Shown piece by piece: positions 33,751-43,207 of a DNA stretch of 64,000 bases. Below the pieces are notes generated by a model. It was not told where the DNA came from and made no database searches. It saw only the letters and a list, made by a program, of their open reading frames with translations. This stretch comes from Candidatus Thalassarchaeum betae (GTDB taxonomy: Archaea; Thermoplasmatota; Poseidoniia; Poseidoniales; Thalassarchaeaceae): assembly GCA_003193925.1 (NCBI GenBank), contig PSPG01000003.1, positions 1 to 64,000 on the forward strand, given 5' to 3'. Each line of letters opens with the position of its first letter. The first letter of the stretch is position 1. The position numbers and the translations under genes are program-made.

Positions 33751-34022
33751 TCGTTCGCGATCTTGTCATCGATGAAGGCGCGCATGTACGCGGGCAACTC
33801 GCCATTGACGAAGACGACGTCGTTGACATCGTGGAGTTTCATCAGAGAGTAGTAGATCTGCATCGCGGTCATCGGGGTGGCGCTGCACCCGGTGCAACCT
33901 CCCTCTAGAGAGATCATGATCACCCCATCAGTGGTATCCATCACGTTGACGACGCCGTCATGGGCGTCGAGGACCGCCTGAACGGGGCCCACAGAGTCGA
34001 GAATCGTCTGCTTGTCGACCAT
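33747..34022 (-). CDS. nfu: NifU C-terminal domain (Nfu) Fe-S scaffold
   Basis: 91 residues. VMISLEGGCTGCSATPMTAMQI carries the CxxC of the Nfu/NifU C-terminal domain, normally GxCxxCPSSxxTL; here the residue after the second Cys is Ser. Nfu dimers hold a 4Fe-4S cluster between the CxxC pairs and pass it to apo-enzymes, of which this window has several. Start ATG 34022 (MVDKQTILDSV). Confidence 0.85.
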   Translation of the reverse strand: MVDKQTILDSVGPVQAVLDAHDGVVNVMDTTDGVIMISLEGGCTGCSATPMTAMQIYYSLMKLHDVNDVVFVNGELPAYMRAFIDDKIAND

Positions 34023-34088
34023 CCGGTACCCTCCTCCGGCGGTCCAGTCCATGCGGGGGGCTTTCAACCAATTGCCGCTACGGAGGCC

Positions 34089-34988
34089 ATGGGCGCGCAC
34101 ACGCGGGTGGTGCTGCTTGACCTGCTGGTCGAGCTCTCCGAGTTCGGACACGGCGGCAATCAGGAGATGGTACGGCCACTCGCGGACAGCGGGAGCGTCG
34201 AGGTTCTGCTCCTCACTCCGCAGATGCAATCGCACGAAGCGGGGGAGCGGGCTCAGTCCGAAGGGGAGACGCTTCTGACCGAGGACGACGTTCCGCACTG
34301 GGACGACGATTTCGGCTTCTGGCAGGAGTGCGAGCTGCAGATGGGGGGCAATCCGGTGACGTTCCGCCGCATCGCGATGCCACTGCACGGTGACGATGAG
34401 TTGACTGCACAGTGGTTCAACGGGCTAGGCGTCGATGCGCTCTACTGCGGCGGCTCTCGCCGCAACGTCTCGATATGGGAGGACTGGATGGAGGGCTGCG
34501 CCGCCCTCATGCGAGCCTCGGTGAGCTCTGGCACGCCCACGCTAGGGATCTGCTTCGGCCACCAACTGCTGTGCAAGGCGCTCGGTGCGACCATCACCCG
34601 AGCCGACTCCCTGTCGAACGGGGTCTGGGACCTCGATTTGACAGCCGAGGGCAGAAGCGACCGTCTCTTCCAAGCCAGGCGCACTGGCGCTGACGACTCG
34701 CCCGTAGTCCTGTTCACCCACAAGGACCACGTGGTCACAGTTCCCGACTGCTGCACCCTGCTCGGTAGCACCGAGCACAATCCAGTCACCGCCGTGCGCG
34801 TTTACGACGGGGGGGGCAACGCCCTGCCGTCGTGGGGAGTGCAATTCCACCCAGAGGCTGCGAAGACTCGCGTCGAGCGCGCCTTCGAGTGGGGGCACAT
34901 CACCGAAGAGGAGATGGACTCGTTCCAGCGCGAGCACGACGGAGCCGGCATCCTCGCTTCATTCGCCTCGGTCGTGCTCGAAAACTGA
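34089..34988 (+). CDS. Class I glutamine amidotransferase-like protein (GMP synthase-like)
   Basis: 299 residues. A triad-type GATase: GICFGHQLL (Cys155), GVQFHPEAA (His, Glu). The sequence order and a ~95-residue unusual N-terminal half resemble 'GMP synthase (glutamine-hydrolysing)-like' GATases rather than PuuD. No synthetase domain is attached and no partner is adjacent, so the amide acceptor is unknown. Start ATG 34089. A 7-base perfect hairpin (34996-35012) follows the stop. Confidence 0.75.
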   Translation: MGAHTRVVLLDLLVELSEFGHGGNQEMVRPLADSGSVEVLLLTPQMQSHEAGERAQSEGETLLTEDDVPHWDDDFGFWQECELQMGGNPVTFRRIAMPLHGDDELTAQWFNGLGVDALYCGGSRRNVSIWEDWMEGCAALMRASVSSGTPTLGICFGHQLLCKALGATITRADSLSNGVWDLDLTAEGRSDRLFQARRTGADDSPVVLFTHKDHVVTVPDCCTLLGSTEHNPVTAVRVYDGGGNALPSWGVQFHPEAAKTRVERAFEWGHITEEEMDSFQREHDGAGILASFASVVLEN

Positions 34989-34995
34989 AAGCGGT

Positions 34996-35012
34996 CCGCC
35001 CCGTAGGGGCGG
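34996..35012. other. Perfect G+C hairpin after the GATase gene
   Basis: CCGCCCC-GTA-GGGGCGG, a 7-base stem with a 3-base loop, 8 bases after the GATase stop and about 15 bases before the hppA TATA box. It may separate the two transcripts. Confidence 0.35.
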
Positions 35013-35025
35013 GGCCATTGGATTT

Positions 35026-35035
35026 GGATTATAAG
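35026..35035 (+). promoter_or_regulatory. TATA box of the pyrophosphatase gene
   Basis: GGATTATAAG, with its centre about 30 bases upstream of GTG 35062, so the predicted transcript begins a few bases before the start codon. Confidence 0.5.
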
Positions 35036-35061
35036 CGGGCCTTTGGTCGACGGGGCGACAG

Positions 35062-37125
35062 GTGAGTAGTGTGATTGAGAACATCCAGGAGATTGGAGTG
35101 GGCACAGCATTAGTCGGACTGCTGATTGCATTCGTGCTGTACAAGAAAATCAACAAGACCGAAATCAGCAATCCGATCGTCGCAGACATCACTCAGCAGA
35201 TTCAGGACGGAGCTATGACCTTCCTGAGGGCCGAATACAGGTACCTAGCCATCTTCATCGCAATTGTGGCTGCGGCGCTTTACGCCAACCCGAGCACCGA
35301 GCCGGAGACCGCTGTCGCGTTCCTCGCTGGCGCCGCGGCCAGCGTTGCCGCTGGATTCAGCGGTATGCGCGCGGCTACCAGCGCCAATGGGCGCACCGCG
35401 ATGGCCGCAGCCGAAGGCGGGCAGCCTGCCGCGCTGGCCGTGGCCTACAACGGTGGGGCTGTGATGGGCCTGTCCGTCGGTGGCCTCGGACTGCTAGGAA
35501 TCTCCGTGATGGCGATGTGGCTGGGCACCGGAGACGCCATCCAGAACGTCGCTGGCTTCGGGATGGGGGCTTCGTCCATCGCGCTGTTCGCGCGCGTGGG
35601 CGGGGGTATCTTCACCAAGGCGGCCGACGTCGGTGCCGACCTAGTTGGCAAGGTCGAGGTTGGAATCCCTGAGGATGATCCCCGCAACCCCGGTGTCATC
35701 GCCGACAACGTCGGTGACAACGTCGGTGACGTCGCAGGAATGGGCGCTGACATCTTCGAGTCCTTCGTCGGCTCGATCATCGCCGCTATGATCATCGCGC
35801 AGGCCTCGGGCATGCACGAGCACTACGTCCTCCTGCCGATCTTCCTCGGCTTCGTCGGGTACGCTGCGAGCATCATCGGCATCTTCAGCATGGAGCTGAT
35901 GAAGGGCGGCGATGCCGCTGCGGCCCTACGAAACACCACCTTCATCGGCGCTGGACTGTTCTGGGTCGCTGGCTGGTTCGGAATCGGTGAAATCGGGCTA
36001 GAGACCGGCACTGACCCGATGATTGCCGTGATTATCGGCAGCATAGTCGGTATCCTGATTGGACTCGTGACCGAGTACTACACGGGAATCGAGGACGTCC
36101 TCGGTGTCTCGACCAGGGCAATCCCGCACATCGCCGAGATGTCCAAGACCGGTCCTGCTACCAACGCCATAGCCGGCCTCTCGGTCGGGATGCAGTCGAC
36201 CTTCATCCCCATCCTCCTCATCTCCCTCGGCATCTTCGGCGCCAACCACTACATGGGTGGCGGCGATCCCGGCCTCTATGGAATCGCAATGGCCGCCATG
36301 GGCATGCTCGCGACCGTCGGCGTCACGATGACTGTAGACGCCTACGGGCCCGTGGCAGACAACGCCGGAGGGATCTCGGAGATGAGCAAGCTCGGCTCGG
36401 ACGTCCGCGAAATCACCGACGGACTCGACAGCATCGGCAACACCACTGCCGCCATCGGCAAGGGATTCGCAATCGGCTCGGCCGCTCTGACCGCTCTGGC
36501 CCTGTTCGCCGCCTTCAAGACCTCGAGCGGCCTCACGGCCGCTGACCTCAGCCTGACCGAGCCGATAGTTGTAATCGGGCTACTGATCGGTGGCTCGCTG
36601 CCGTTCGTCATCGCAGCGATGACGATGACCAGCGTCGGAAAGGCAGCCGGTGAGATGGTCAACGAGATTCGTCGCCAGTTCCGCGAGATCGACGGCCTGC
36701 TGGAGGGCAGAGAGGGCGTCAAACCGGACAGCGCCCGGTGCGTCGAGATCTCGACCCAGGCCGCGCTCCGCGAGATGGTGGCCCCGGGACTGACAGCGAT
36801 TGCTGCTCCTGTAATCGTCGGAACAGTACTAGGCGCAGCAGCCCTAGGCGGGCTTCTGGCTGGGGCCCTCGTGACCGGTGTACTGATGGCGCTCTTCATG
36901 GCCAACGCCGGCGGCGCTTGGGACAACGCGAAGAAGGCCATCGAACAGGGTCGCATCGAGGGTGCCGCGAAGGGCGATGCTTCTCACGATGCGGCGATCA
37001 TCGGCGACACTATCGGCGACCCGTTCAAGGACACCAGCGGGCCTTCGCTGAACATCCTGATCAAGCTGATGTCGATCGTCGCGGTCGTGATAGCCCCAGG
37101 GCTGACCCTCACAGGAATGCTCTGA
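35062..37125 (+). CDS. hppA: Membrane-bound ion-pumping pyrophosphatase
   Basis: 687 residues, about sixteen membrane helices. The substrate loop [21 protein letters not shown] and [20 protein letters not shown] bind Mg-pyrophosphate; [18 protein letters not shown] has Ala where potassium-independent enzymes carry Lys, so I predict a K+-stimulated pump. Energy from PPi hydrolysis moves H+ or Na+ outward; which ion cannot be decided by eye. Start GTG 35062 (or 35071); the TATA box favours either. Confidence 0.95.
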   Translation: MSSVIENIQEIGVGTALVGLLIAFVLYKKINKTEISNPIVADITQQIQDGAMTFLRAEYRYLAIFIAIVAAALYANPSTEPETAVAFLAGAAASVAAGFSGMRAATSANGRTAMAAAEGGQPAALAVAYNGGAVMGLSVGGLGLLGISVMAMWLGTGDAIQNVAGFGMGASSIALFARVGGGIFTKAADVGADLVGKVEVGIPEDDPRNPGVIADNVGDNVGDVAGMGADIFESFVGSIIAAMIIAQASGMHEHYVLLPIFLGFVGYAASIIGIFSMELMKGGDAAAALRNTTFIGAGLFWVAGWFGIGEIGLETGTDPMIAVIIGSIVGILIGLVTEYYTGIEDVLGVSTRAIPHIAEMSKTGPATNAIAGLSVGMQSTFIPILLISLGIFGANHYMGGGDPGLYGIAMAAMGMLATVGVTMTVDAYGPVADNAGGISEMSKLGSDVREITDGLDSIGNTTAAIGKGFAIGSAALTALALFAAFKTSSGLTAADLSLTEPIVVIGLLIGGSLPFVIAAMTMTSVGKAAGEMVNEIRRQFREIDGLLEGREGVKPDSARCVEISTQAALREMVAPGLTAIAAPVIVGTVLGAAALGGLLAGALVTGVLMALFMANAGGAWDNAKKAIEQGRIEGAAKGDASHDAAIIGDTIGDPFKDTSGPSLNILIKLMSIVAVVIAPGLTLTGML

Positions 37126-37180
37126 GAGCGCCATACCTGTCTGCGTCAGTCTCATGACTGACGGCAGGGACGGCTTACTC

Positions 37181-38134
37181 ATGCGCGCGGCGCTGAGTAT
37201 GGCCCTGTCGGTCCTGCTGATGGCCACCGCGCTATCCGGCTGCACGAGCATCAGCGGTATCGTCGGGGGCTCTGATTCCGTCGAAGTCCCAGTTTGGGAG
37301 GTCGGCGATTGGTGGCTGTACACCTTCTCGACTCCAGACTACACCGACGACACGGCCCGACTGGTCGTCGCCTCCGTCAGCGAGGAGGACAACTCCTCCT
37401 ACATGCTTGCCATCTCGAGTCTGAGCGAGGCTCGCAGGCACGCGGTGCTGAATCACAACCCGTTCCTCGGCAGGATGACCCATGAGGACCTGAGCGCGTA
37501 CGAGAACGGCGTTGCCCGGACTGTGATGGACTTCCCATTGGATGAGGACAAGACATGGGAATTCACGCTGTTCTCCACCGAATGGAGCTCCAGTGTCAGG
37601 GGCGTCTCCGGGAACTCGGTGACCATCGGCGCTTTCGCGGATGACGGCTCCCAACTCGAATACGTCTACGACGGGGACGTCGGCTTCTTCTCGGCCTTCT
37701 TCTGGACCGACGCCTCCGGTGTCGAGCAGATGCGGATGATGCTCGCCGACAGCGGCGAAGGGCATACTGGCGACGTCTACTTCGTCCGCGGCGGCGACCT
37801 GTACTCTGACGAGTGGGAGGACACCGGGCCGGATATCGAGATCCGTGACACCTTCTTCGTCGGTGACCATCCCTCAGACGGCGAGTGGGACGAGATGATC
37901 TACTTCCTCGACGCCGAGTGCGGCGGGGGCTCCTCCAGCATCACCCTGACACTGCGGGACCATGCCTCGCTCTCCGCCCTCGAGAGGATCTGGGGACCGG
38001 GCGCCAGCGAGAGCGGCACTCTCGGCACCATCCCCTACCCCAGTGAGGAGTACACGCTGACTCTGACTTTCACCGGAAACACGTACCTGCGGCTCATGAT
38101 AGCAGGCGGGATAACCAGTTCTTGGAGCCTCTAG
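37181..38134 (+). CDS. Lipoprotein of unknown function
   Basis: 317 residues. MRAALSMALSVLLMATALSGC is a short signal with a lipobox (LSGC). The mature protein is acidic and rich in aromatic residues (VWEVGDWWLYTFSTPDYTDD), with beta-strand-like spacing, and no recognised domain. An ATG at 37154 would add an acidic leader (MTDGRDGLL) in front of the signal, so I prefer 37181. Stop TAG at 38132-38134 shares CTAG with the convergent glutaredoxin stop. Confidence 0.6.
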   Translation: MRAALSMALSVLLMATALSGCTSISGIVGGSDSVEVPVWEVGDWWLYTFSTPDYTDDTARLVVASVSEEDNSSYMLAISSLSEARRHAVLNHNPFLGRMTHEDLSAYENGVARTVMDFPLDEDKTWEFTLFSTEWSSSVRGVSGNSVTIGAFADDGSQLEYVYDGDVGFFSAFFWTDASGVEQMRMMLADSGEGHTGDVYFVRGGDLYSDEWEDTGPDIEIRDTFFVGDHPSDGEWDEMIYFLDAECGGGSSSITLTLRDHASLSALERIWGPGASESGTLGTIPYPSEEYTLTLTFTGNTYLRLMIAGGITSSWSL

Positions 38135-38397
38135 AGGTAATCGAGCAGGTGGTCCGAGCCACCGACGAACACGGGCTCCTCGCCCCTGAGGTCGAACAAG
38201 ATCGGAACCGTGCGGTGCTTGGTCTCAGCGACTACGGCCTCCCTCAGACCCTCGTGACGATCGAGGTTGACCTCCGTGTAACTGAGGCCGTGCGCCTCCA
38301 GCGTCCTCGTAGCGAGAGTGCAGTACGGGCAGACAGTCTGACTGAAGAACAGGAAGTCCGTATCTGCGGACTCAAGGTACTCACGTACTCGTGACAA
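38131..38397 (-). CDS. Glutaredoxin-like protein
   Basis: 88 residues from a TTG at 38397, following the opposite-frame end of the protease-permease gene (overlap about 17 bases). FSQTVCPYCTLATRTLEAHGLSYTEVNLD has the CPYC active site; TVPILFD holds the cis-Pro. A thiol-disulfide oxidoreductase; cysteine partner unknown. Longer starts would lie inside the upstream gene, so TTG is inferred. Confidence 0.75.
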   Translation of the reverse strand: MSRVREYLESADTDFLFFSQTVCPYCTLATRTLEAHGLSYTEVNLDRHEGLREAVVAETKHRTVPILFDLRGEEPVFVGGSDHLLDYL

Positions 38398-41300
38398 CGG
38401 CCTCGTCCTCCTCGTACCATGCCTCCGGCCGCTCTCCGAAGTCGCCATCGAACTCGTCCTCGCCATCACCGAAGCGGCCCTCGAGGACCCTGTCGACCTC
38501 ATCGGGATCGATGAACCATAGCAGTATCACCGTGAACAGGGTTAGCGCTGCTCCTATGTACAGCGAGGTGGTGTAGTCGAACCTCTGTATCATCTCGCCT
38601 GCGAACAGGTAGGCGAACACCGCCGAGAGGTTGAACATCGACATGTAGGCGGTGAACTGGGTCCCGCCGGCCTTGCTGAAGGTCAGCCTCATCGCGACAG
38701 CTATGATGCAGATCCAAGCGATGCCGTTGACGATGGAGCGGGCGCAAAGGTACGTGGTCATCACCGCAGTATTCGTCCAGTAGTCCGAGAGAAGCGCCAT
38801 TCCGGCGTTTGCCAAGGCTAGGAATGTGAAGCCGACCATAGCGACCTCCCTGACGCCAAACTTGTCCCCGATTATGCCTCCGATGATCTGTCCGAGCATC
38901 ATGAAGGCGATGACGATGCCACCCATGGTGACGTTGTACTTCGTCTGCGACCAGCTGGCCTCGTTGATGAAGATGTCAACCACTATCGGGTCGGTGAAGA
39001 GGTATAGTTCGGCCAGCAGGCACAGGAAGATGAGCAGGAAGGAAGAGCGGGTGGAGAAACCCTGGACGATGTAGTAGGCGGTACTGGAGACGTTCCTCTT
39101 CGACGATCTCGACATGAAGAAGAACGGATTGGGGACATCCGGTAGGGATACACCGAGCCACTCTGCGATGAGGAGTAGGGCGGTCAGGGCGAAACTGACC
39201 TTAGTGAACAGGAGGAACGGGCCTCCGATTGCGCCGTACGTCGCGTTGGTCGAAACTAGGTGGAGGATAGCGAACGCACCGCCGATGAGCAGGGCCACTA
39301 TGCTCACCCAAAGCAGTGCCGCGGGGAGGCTGACATTGTCCCGATACAGGTTGGTGGCTACCCATCTCGCCCTGTTGAAACGGGGGTCCTCGTCCCCATC
39401 CCAAGGCAGTGCGATCTCGGCCTCTGGATCTTCCTCCGACTCCTCCTCCTGGGTCCACCAGAGGTCCTCCTGGCCTTCCTCTGGCTTGCTCCAAGGGAAC
39501 AGCCTGTCCCCGGGCCTCTCGCGCAGGAACAGCGGCATCAACATGATGAGAAGCAGCACAGGCAGTTGGACCATGATCGCTGACTTGATGCCGAAGGGGA
39601 CGACCAGCATCCCGAGGACCGCCCCTCCGAATATGATGCCGCCGCGCTTGGCGGCGAACATGAAGCCGTTCGCCTTGGCGACCTCGTGGGGCTCTAGCAC
39701 ATCGACGGCGAGAGCGTCTACGCTGACGTCCTGCAAGGACGAGAACAGGTTGTGGACGAACAGCAGTATGGTAACGAGTCCGATTGAGGCGTTGAGGTCG
39801 GGCACGAAGAGCAGGGTGGATAGGGAGACCACCATCCCGGTCTGGGCGAATAGGATCCACGGGCGCCTGATTCCGTATGCTGGGAATCGAATTAGGTCAA
39901 TCATGGGGCCCCAGATGAACTTGAACGTCCAAGGCAGGGCGATAGTCGCGAACAGTATGGCGATCTGCTCGGGCGAGGCCCCGTTGTCGACGAGGTAGGC
40001 GACGAAGGCCACGTAGGTGAACCCGGACGGCAGTCCCTGGGCGACGTACAGCACGCACAGAGAGACGAAGCGCCTCATCGTGCTCTCTGTGAGCGAATTG
40101 CCTTCTTTCCATGATCGCCGGCCTGCTCTGAGAACTTCCGGGATGCGTGCCGGGCTGTAGGCCCTGATGTCGAACTCTCCGTCTTCGCCGTCTGAGGATG
40201 AGAGGGCGGAGAGGAACTTCCGGTCCCAGCGCTCATTGATCATGATGTAACCAAGCAAGGCCAAGATCATCACGAATGGAATGAAGAAGACGTAGGAGCC
40301 AATAGAAACCAAGCCGACTGCGGCGCCAACGGCCGACATCTCATCGATGAGGATGACCCTGCGGGCATCTACCGGGGAGATGCTGTCATCGGACATGACC
40401 AGCCTGGCGTAGATGGTGGTGTTGCCCGACTGCTCGTGCGGGTCGAGCTTGATGCGCCAACTTGCCCAGTCCCCGTTCTTGGACAGGTCGGCAGCCCCCT
40501 GCCACTCCCCCCCTCCAACCTTTACCTCAACGAGGCCGGTTCCGGGTGCGGCACCTGATGCAGTCCCGGCGATGTAGCTCTCGTTGCCGATCTCCTGCAG
40601 CGTGACGACGTCCATCGAGACGTTTAGCGAGCGGTCTATGCTGCCAGCCGCCTCGACGAAGGCCACCGGGTCGGCCTGACCGTAACCGAACTCGTTGTCA
40701 GGTCGAGATTCGAGCAGGCTGCAGTCGTTGAATCCGGGGTCGTCCAGCAATGCGATCTCCCGCTCTATCGAGTGGGCCCCGATGATGTCCTTGAACTCGG
40801 TCGGGGTCATGTCCGGATTGGCCTGCATCATCAGCGCGGCTATTCCTGCCATCAGCGGTGTGGCCATGCTGGTGCCGGACTTGCTGGTGTAGCCGTCCTT
40901 AGTGGCTGCATCGGGGGCCATGATGTTCGAGCCTATCGTGGCGACATCTGGCTTCACTCGCAAATCGGAGGTGTAGCCCCTGCTGCTGTAAATGGCGAGG
41001 CTGAGGTCCTTGTCCAGGCTAGCCACCGTAACGGGCAGTCGGGCGTCGCCCGGGCTGTCGATGGTGTTGCAGCCTGCGAGGGTGGCACCGCCGAACTCGT
41101 TGCCCGCGGACAGCGTGGTGATGATGCCGGCCTCGACCACCATGTCCATCTGGCGGCTCCAGGCAGAGTTGCCGTCGTTGTCGACGTGGATCTCGAACTG
41201 CTGCTCGCCGAGCGAGGAGGTGAGGATGTCGATGCCATGACCACCATCCCACTGACGATCCTTGTTGTCGATAGCCCACTGGGCACCCTGCATGATGTCC

Positions 41301-42205
41301 TCGATGTCGCCGTCGCAGCACGACAGGATGTTGATCAGGAATGCTCCCGGTGCTGCTCCGATGTAGCGTAGCCCGGTGCTGGGGTCGGTCTGACCTCCTC
41401 CCGTTCCAGCAGCGATGCCGGCAACATGGCTGCCATGGTCACTGGAGTCGTAGGACTCAGCCGGATCTTGCTCCGCGTCGGTTATCACGGCGTCGAAGAA
41501 GGCGATGATCTTCGGGTCACAGTCGGCTGGTATTGGGTCGGGGTTGGGGTCTAGTGGATCAGGTGGGTCATCGAGGCAGGTGAACGGGTCGTCGTCCATG
41601 TCGTTGAGGCCCTCATGGTCACCGCGAATCCCGGTGTCTAGGATCGCGATCACCGAGCCGGTGCCATCGAGGCCGAGTTCGGTCCAGACCTGGTCGACCC
41701 CTAGGGTCGGGACGGCTTCGTGCATGTTCGGCTCGGCCAGGCCGAGGTCCTCGACCATCACGACCCCGGGAAGGGCGCGGACGCCTTTGGGGTCGAGGAG
41801 CGCTGCGAAGGGGACCGTGGCAGCGAACAGGTCGAGGTACTTGGCCCGGAACGTGACCTCGGCGCCAAGCCGCTCGAGGACCCTGACGTCGGCGTCGGTA
41901 GGATGGTGGTCGTAGTCGACGAACACCCTGGCGCTCCCGGCCGGTGCTCGGCGCCACCAGTCCTGCTGGACGTCAGCCGGCTGCTCGAGCAGCCACTCGA
42001 GCCTGTCATCCAGTTGGTTGGCGTCCTTGTCGCGGCTCCAGTAGAGCCACCAGTAGGCATGGATGTCGGATTCCACCGAGGCACTCCAGTTGCCGTCTGC
42101 GTCGAATCCGCCGCGCCCGTCCTCGGCCATTATGGTCGATGAGGCGAGTGGCAGCAGGAACAGCAGGACGACTGCTGAGGCCAACGCTGCACGCCGTCCT
42201 GCCAT
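38381..42205 (-). CDS. Subtilisin-like protease fused to an MFS permease
   Basis: One open frame of 1274 residues. Residues 1-25 are a signal (LLFLLPLASS). An N-terminal prodomain-like region (30-160) precedes an S8 peptidase domain with the triad D190 (AILDTGIRG), H257 (SSDHGSHVAG) and S446 (SGTSMATP), plus oxyanion N369 (SAGNEFG). A stalk of beta-strand type (to 620) leads to a helix at about 634-656 and a cytoplasmic loop. From about residue 710 the protein is a complete twelve-helix MFS permease of the AmpG/acetyl-CoA transporter-like group (YVAQGLPSGFTYVAF, FSSLQDVSVDALAVDVL, AANRGG-like AAKRGGIIFGG). The reading frame is unbroken. A protease outside and importer inside the same chain would cleave substrate and take up products. 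An internal ATG at 40078 could also start the permease alone. Confidence 0.85.
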   Translation of the reverse strand: MAGRRAALASAVVLLFLLPLASSTIMAEDGRGGFDADGNWSASVESDIHAYWWLYWSRDKDANQLDDRLEWLLEQPADVQQDWWRRAPAGSARVFVDYDHHPTDADVRVLERLGAEVTFRAKYLDLFAATVPFAALLDPKGVRALPGVVMVEDLGLAEPNMHEAVPTLGVDQVWTELGLDGTGSVIAILDTGIRGDHEGLNDMDDDPFTCLDDPPDPLDPNPDPIPADCDPKIIAFFDAVITDAEQDPAESYDSSDHGSHVAGIAAGTGGGQTDPSTGLRYIGAAPGAFLINILSCCDGDIEDIMQGAQWAIDNKDRQWDGGHGIDILTSSLGEQQFEIHVDNDGNSAWSRQMDMVVEAGIITTLSAGNEFGGATLAGCNTIDSPGDARLPVTVASLDKDLSLAIYSSRGYTSDLRVKPDVATIGSNIMAPDAATKDGYTSKSGTSMATPLMAGIAALMMQANPDMTPTEFKDIIGAHSIEREIALLDDPGFNDCSLLESRPDNEFGYGQADPVAFVEAAGSIDRSLNVSMDVVTLQEIGNESYIAGTASGAAPGTGLVEVKVGGGEWQGAADLSKNGDWASWRIKLDPHEQSGNTTIYARLVMSDDSISPVDARRVILIDEMSAVGAAVGLVSIGSYVFFIPFVMILALLGYIMINERWDRKFLSALSSSDGEDGEFDIRAYSPARIPEVLRAGRRSWKEGNSLTESTMRRFVSLCVLYVAQGLPSGFTYVAFVAYLVDNGASPEQIAILFATIALPWTFKFIWGPMIDLIRFPAYGIRRPWILFAQTGMVVSLSTLLFVPDLNASIGLVTILLFVHNLFSSLQDVSVDALAVDVLEPHEVAKANGFMFAAKRGGIIFGGAVLGMLVVPFGIKSAIMVQLPVLLLIMLMPLFLRERPGDRLFPWSKPEEGQEDLWWTQEEESEEDPEAEIALPWDGDEDPRFNRARWVATNLYRDNVSLPAALLWVSIVALLIGGAFAILHLVSTNATYGAIGGPFLLFTKVSFALTALLLIAEWLGVSLPDVPNPFFFMSRSSKRNVSSTAYYIVQGFSTRSSFLLIFLCLLAELYLFTDPIVVDIFINEASWSQTKYNVTMGGIVIAFMMLGQIIGGIIGDKFGVREVAMVGFTFLALANAGMALLSDYWTNTAVMTTYLCARSIVNGIAWICIIAVAMRLTFSKAGGTQFTAYMSMFNLSAVFAYLFAGEMIQRFDYTTSLYIGAALTLFTVILLWFIDPDEVDRVLEGRFGDGEDEFDGDFGERPEAWYEEDEAVVTST

Positions 42206-42255
42206 GGGCAGGACGAAAGTGGGGTGGTGTTTGAGACTTAGGTCGTCATCAGTCG

Positions 42256-43125
42256 TCAACTGACCTTCATTCCCTGATTGTCGTAGTCCCACTCGATGAC
42301 TTCCCAGCCGGCCTCCTCGACCGCGGAAACCGCTGTACTGACGCCCGTCGGGGAGCATAGCAGGCCCACTGAGCCACCGCCGCCTGCGCCCAAAGCCTTC
42401 CAAGCCACCGCCGAGCCCGCCTCCAGAAGGGGGTCAATCACGCCTCGAAACGGGTCGTGGATCGCCGGATCCAGCATGTCGACTCCCTTGCAGACCTCAT
42501 TGAGGGCATGGACCACGAGTTCGCGCCGATCGCGTTGAAGCCCCTCGGCCATGGTTCGTGCGGCCCCTCTGATGAGATGCAGGCCGCCGATCACCGACTC
42601 GTCGCCCTGATCGTAGCGCTCCCAGACCCCGGAGTGCATGTCTCCTGAGGTGTGCTCGATTCCCGTATAGGCGATGACGAAGTGCTTGCGCAGCCAGTTC
42701 CTCGCCGAGCGCATCGGCTCGAACGGCATCTCCTCGACCTCGTCGCCGAGGAAGAGCAGGTGGTTGAATCCACCATGTGCGGCGGCCCACTGGTCCTGCC
42801 TGCCGCCGCGGTTCTCGAGCAGGGCCTCGAACTGGAAGGCGAGCTCGGCGATGTCCTCAGGGCTCTTGTCGCCACCGGCGATGGTCGCAATCAGTCCGAC
42901 GTTCATCGCCCCGCTCGTCCCGAGGCCCGATCCCGTCGGCATGTCGCTGCTGTACTCGACCCGTATCCGCCCGTCCGCGTCCTTCTCCATGATGCTCCGG
43001 ATGTATCGATTGATGGCGAAGTTGACGACCTCGCCCCCGAAATCGCCGCTGTACGGCTGGACGTCGGTCCAGCCTCCTGCGAGGTCGACGCGTACGGGAA
43101 CCACCACTTCCACGCGTTCCGCCAT
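42256..43125 (-). CDS. GHMP-family sugar kinase
   Basis: 289 residues. VPVRVDLAGGWTDVQPYSGDFGGEVVNF is the N-terminal pattern of heptose-7-phosphate/L-fucose-type sugar kinases, MPTGSGLGTSGAMNVG the ATP-binding GHMP loop, and LGAGGGGSVGLL motif 3. It phosphorylates the anomeric or 1-hydroxyl of a sugar; a role in making nucleotide-activated sugars for surface glycans is probable, but no nucleotidyltransferase is next to it. ATG 43125. Divergent from ribB. Confidence 0.8.
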   Translation of the reverse strand: MAERVEVVVPVRVDLAGGWTDVQPYSGDFGGEVVNFAINRYIRSIMEKDADGRIRVEYSSDMPTGSGLGTSGAMNVGLIATIAGGDKSPEDIAELAFQFEALLENRGGRQDQWAAAHGGFNHLLFLGDEVEEMPFEPMRSARNWLRKHFVIAYTGIEHTSGDMHSGVWERYDQGDESVIGGLHLIRGAARTMAEGLQRDRRELVVHALNEVCKGVDMLDPAIHDPFRGVIDPLLEAGSAVAWKALGAGGGGSVGLLCSPTGVSTAVSAVEEAGWEVIEWDYDNQGMKVS

Positions 43126-43160
43126 CGAACACAGCAAATCTCCGACCCATGAGAAGGATT

Positions 43161-43180
43161 CGGTCTGCGACCGAAAATAA
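43161..43180 (+). promoter_or_regulatory. Hairpin and TATA-like box before ribB
   Basis: CGGTC-TGC-GACCG (5-base stem, 3-base loop, 43161-43173) runs straight into AAAATAA (43174-43180), about 31 bases before ATG 43208. The pair could be an operator at the promoter of the riboflavin genes. Confidence 0.35.
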
Positions 43181-43207
43181 CGGGTAGGTAAGGCCCCTCC
43201 GCCCTAC

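Noticed and set aside
34996..35012. Classical rho-independent terminator after the GATase gene
   Set aside because: The hairpin lacks a T-run, and archaea do not normally use this form, so it is listed only as a hairpin.
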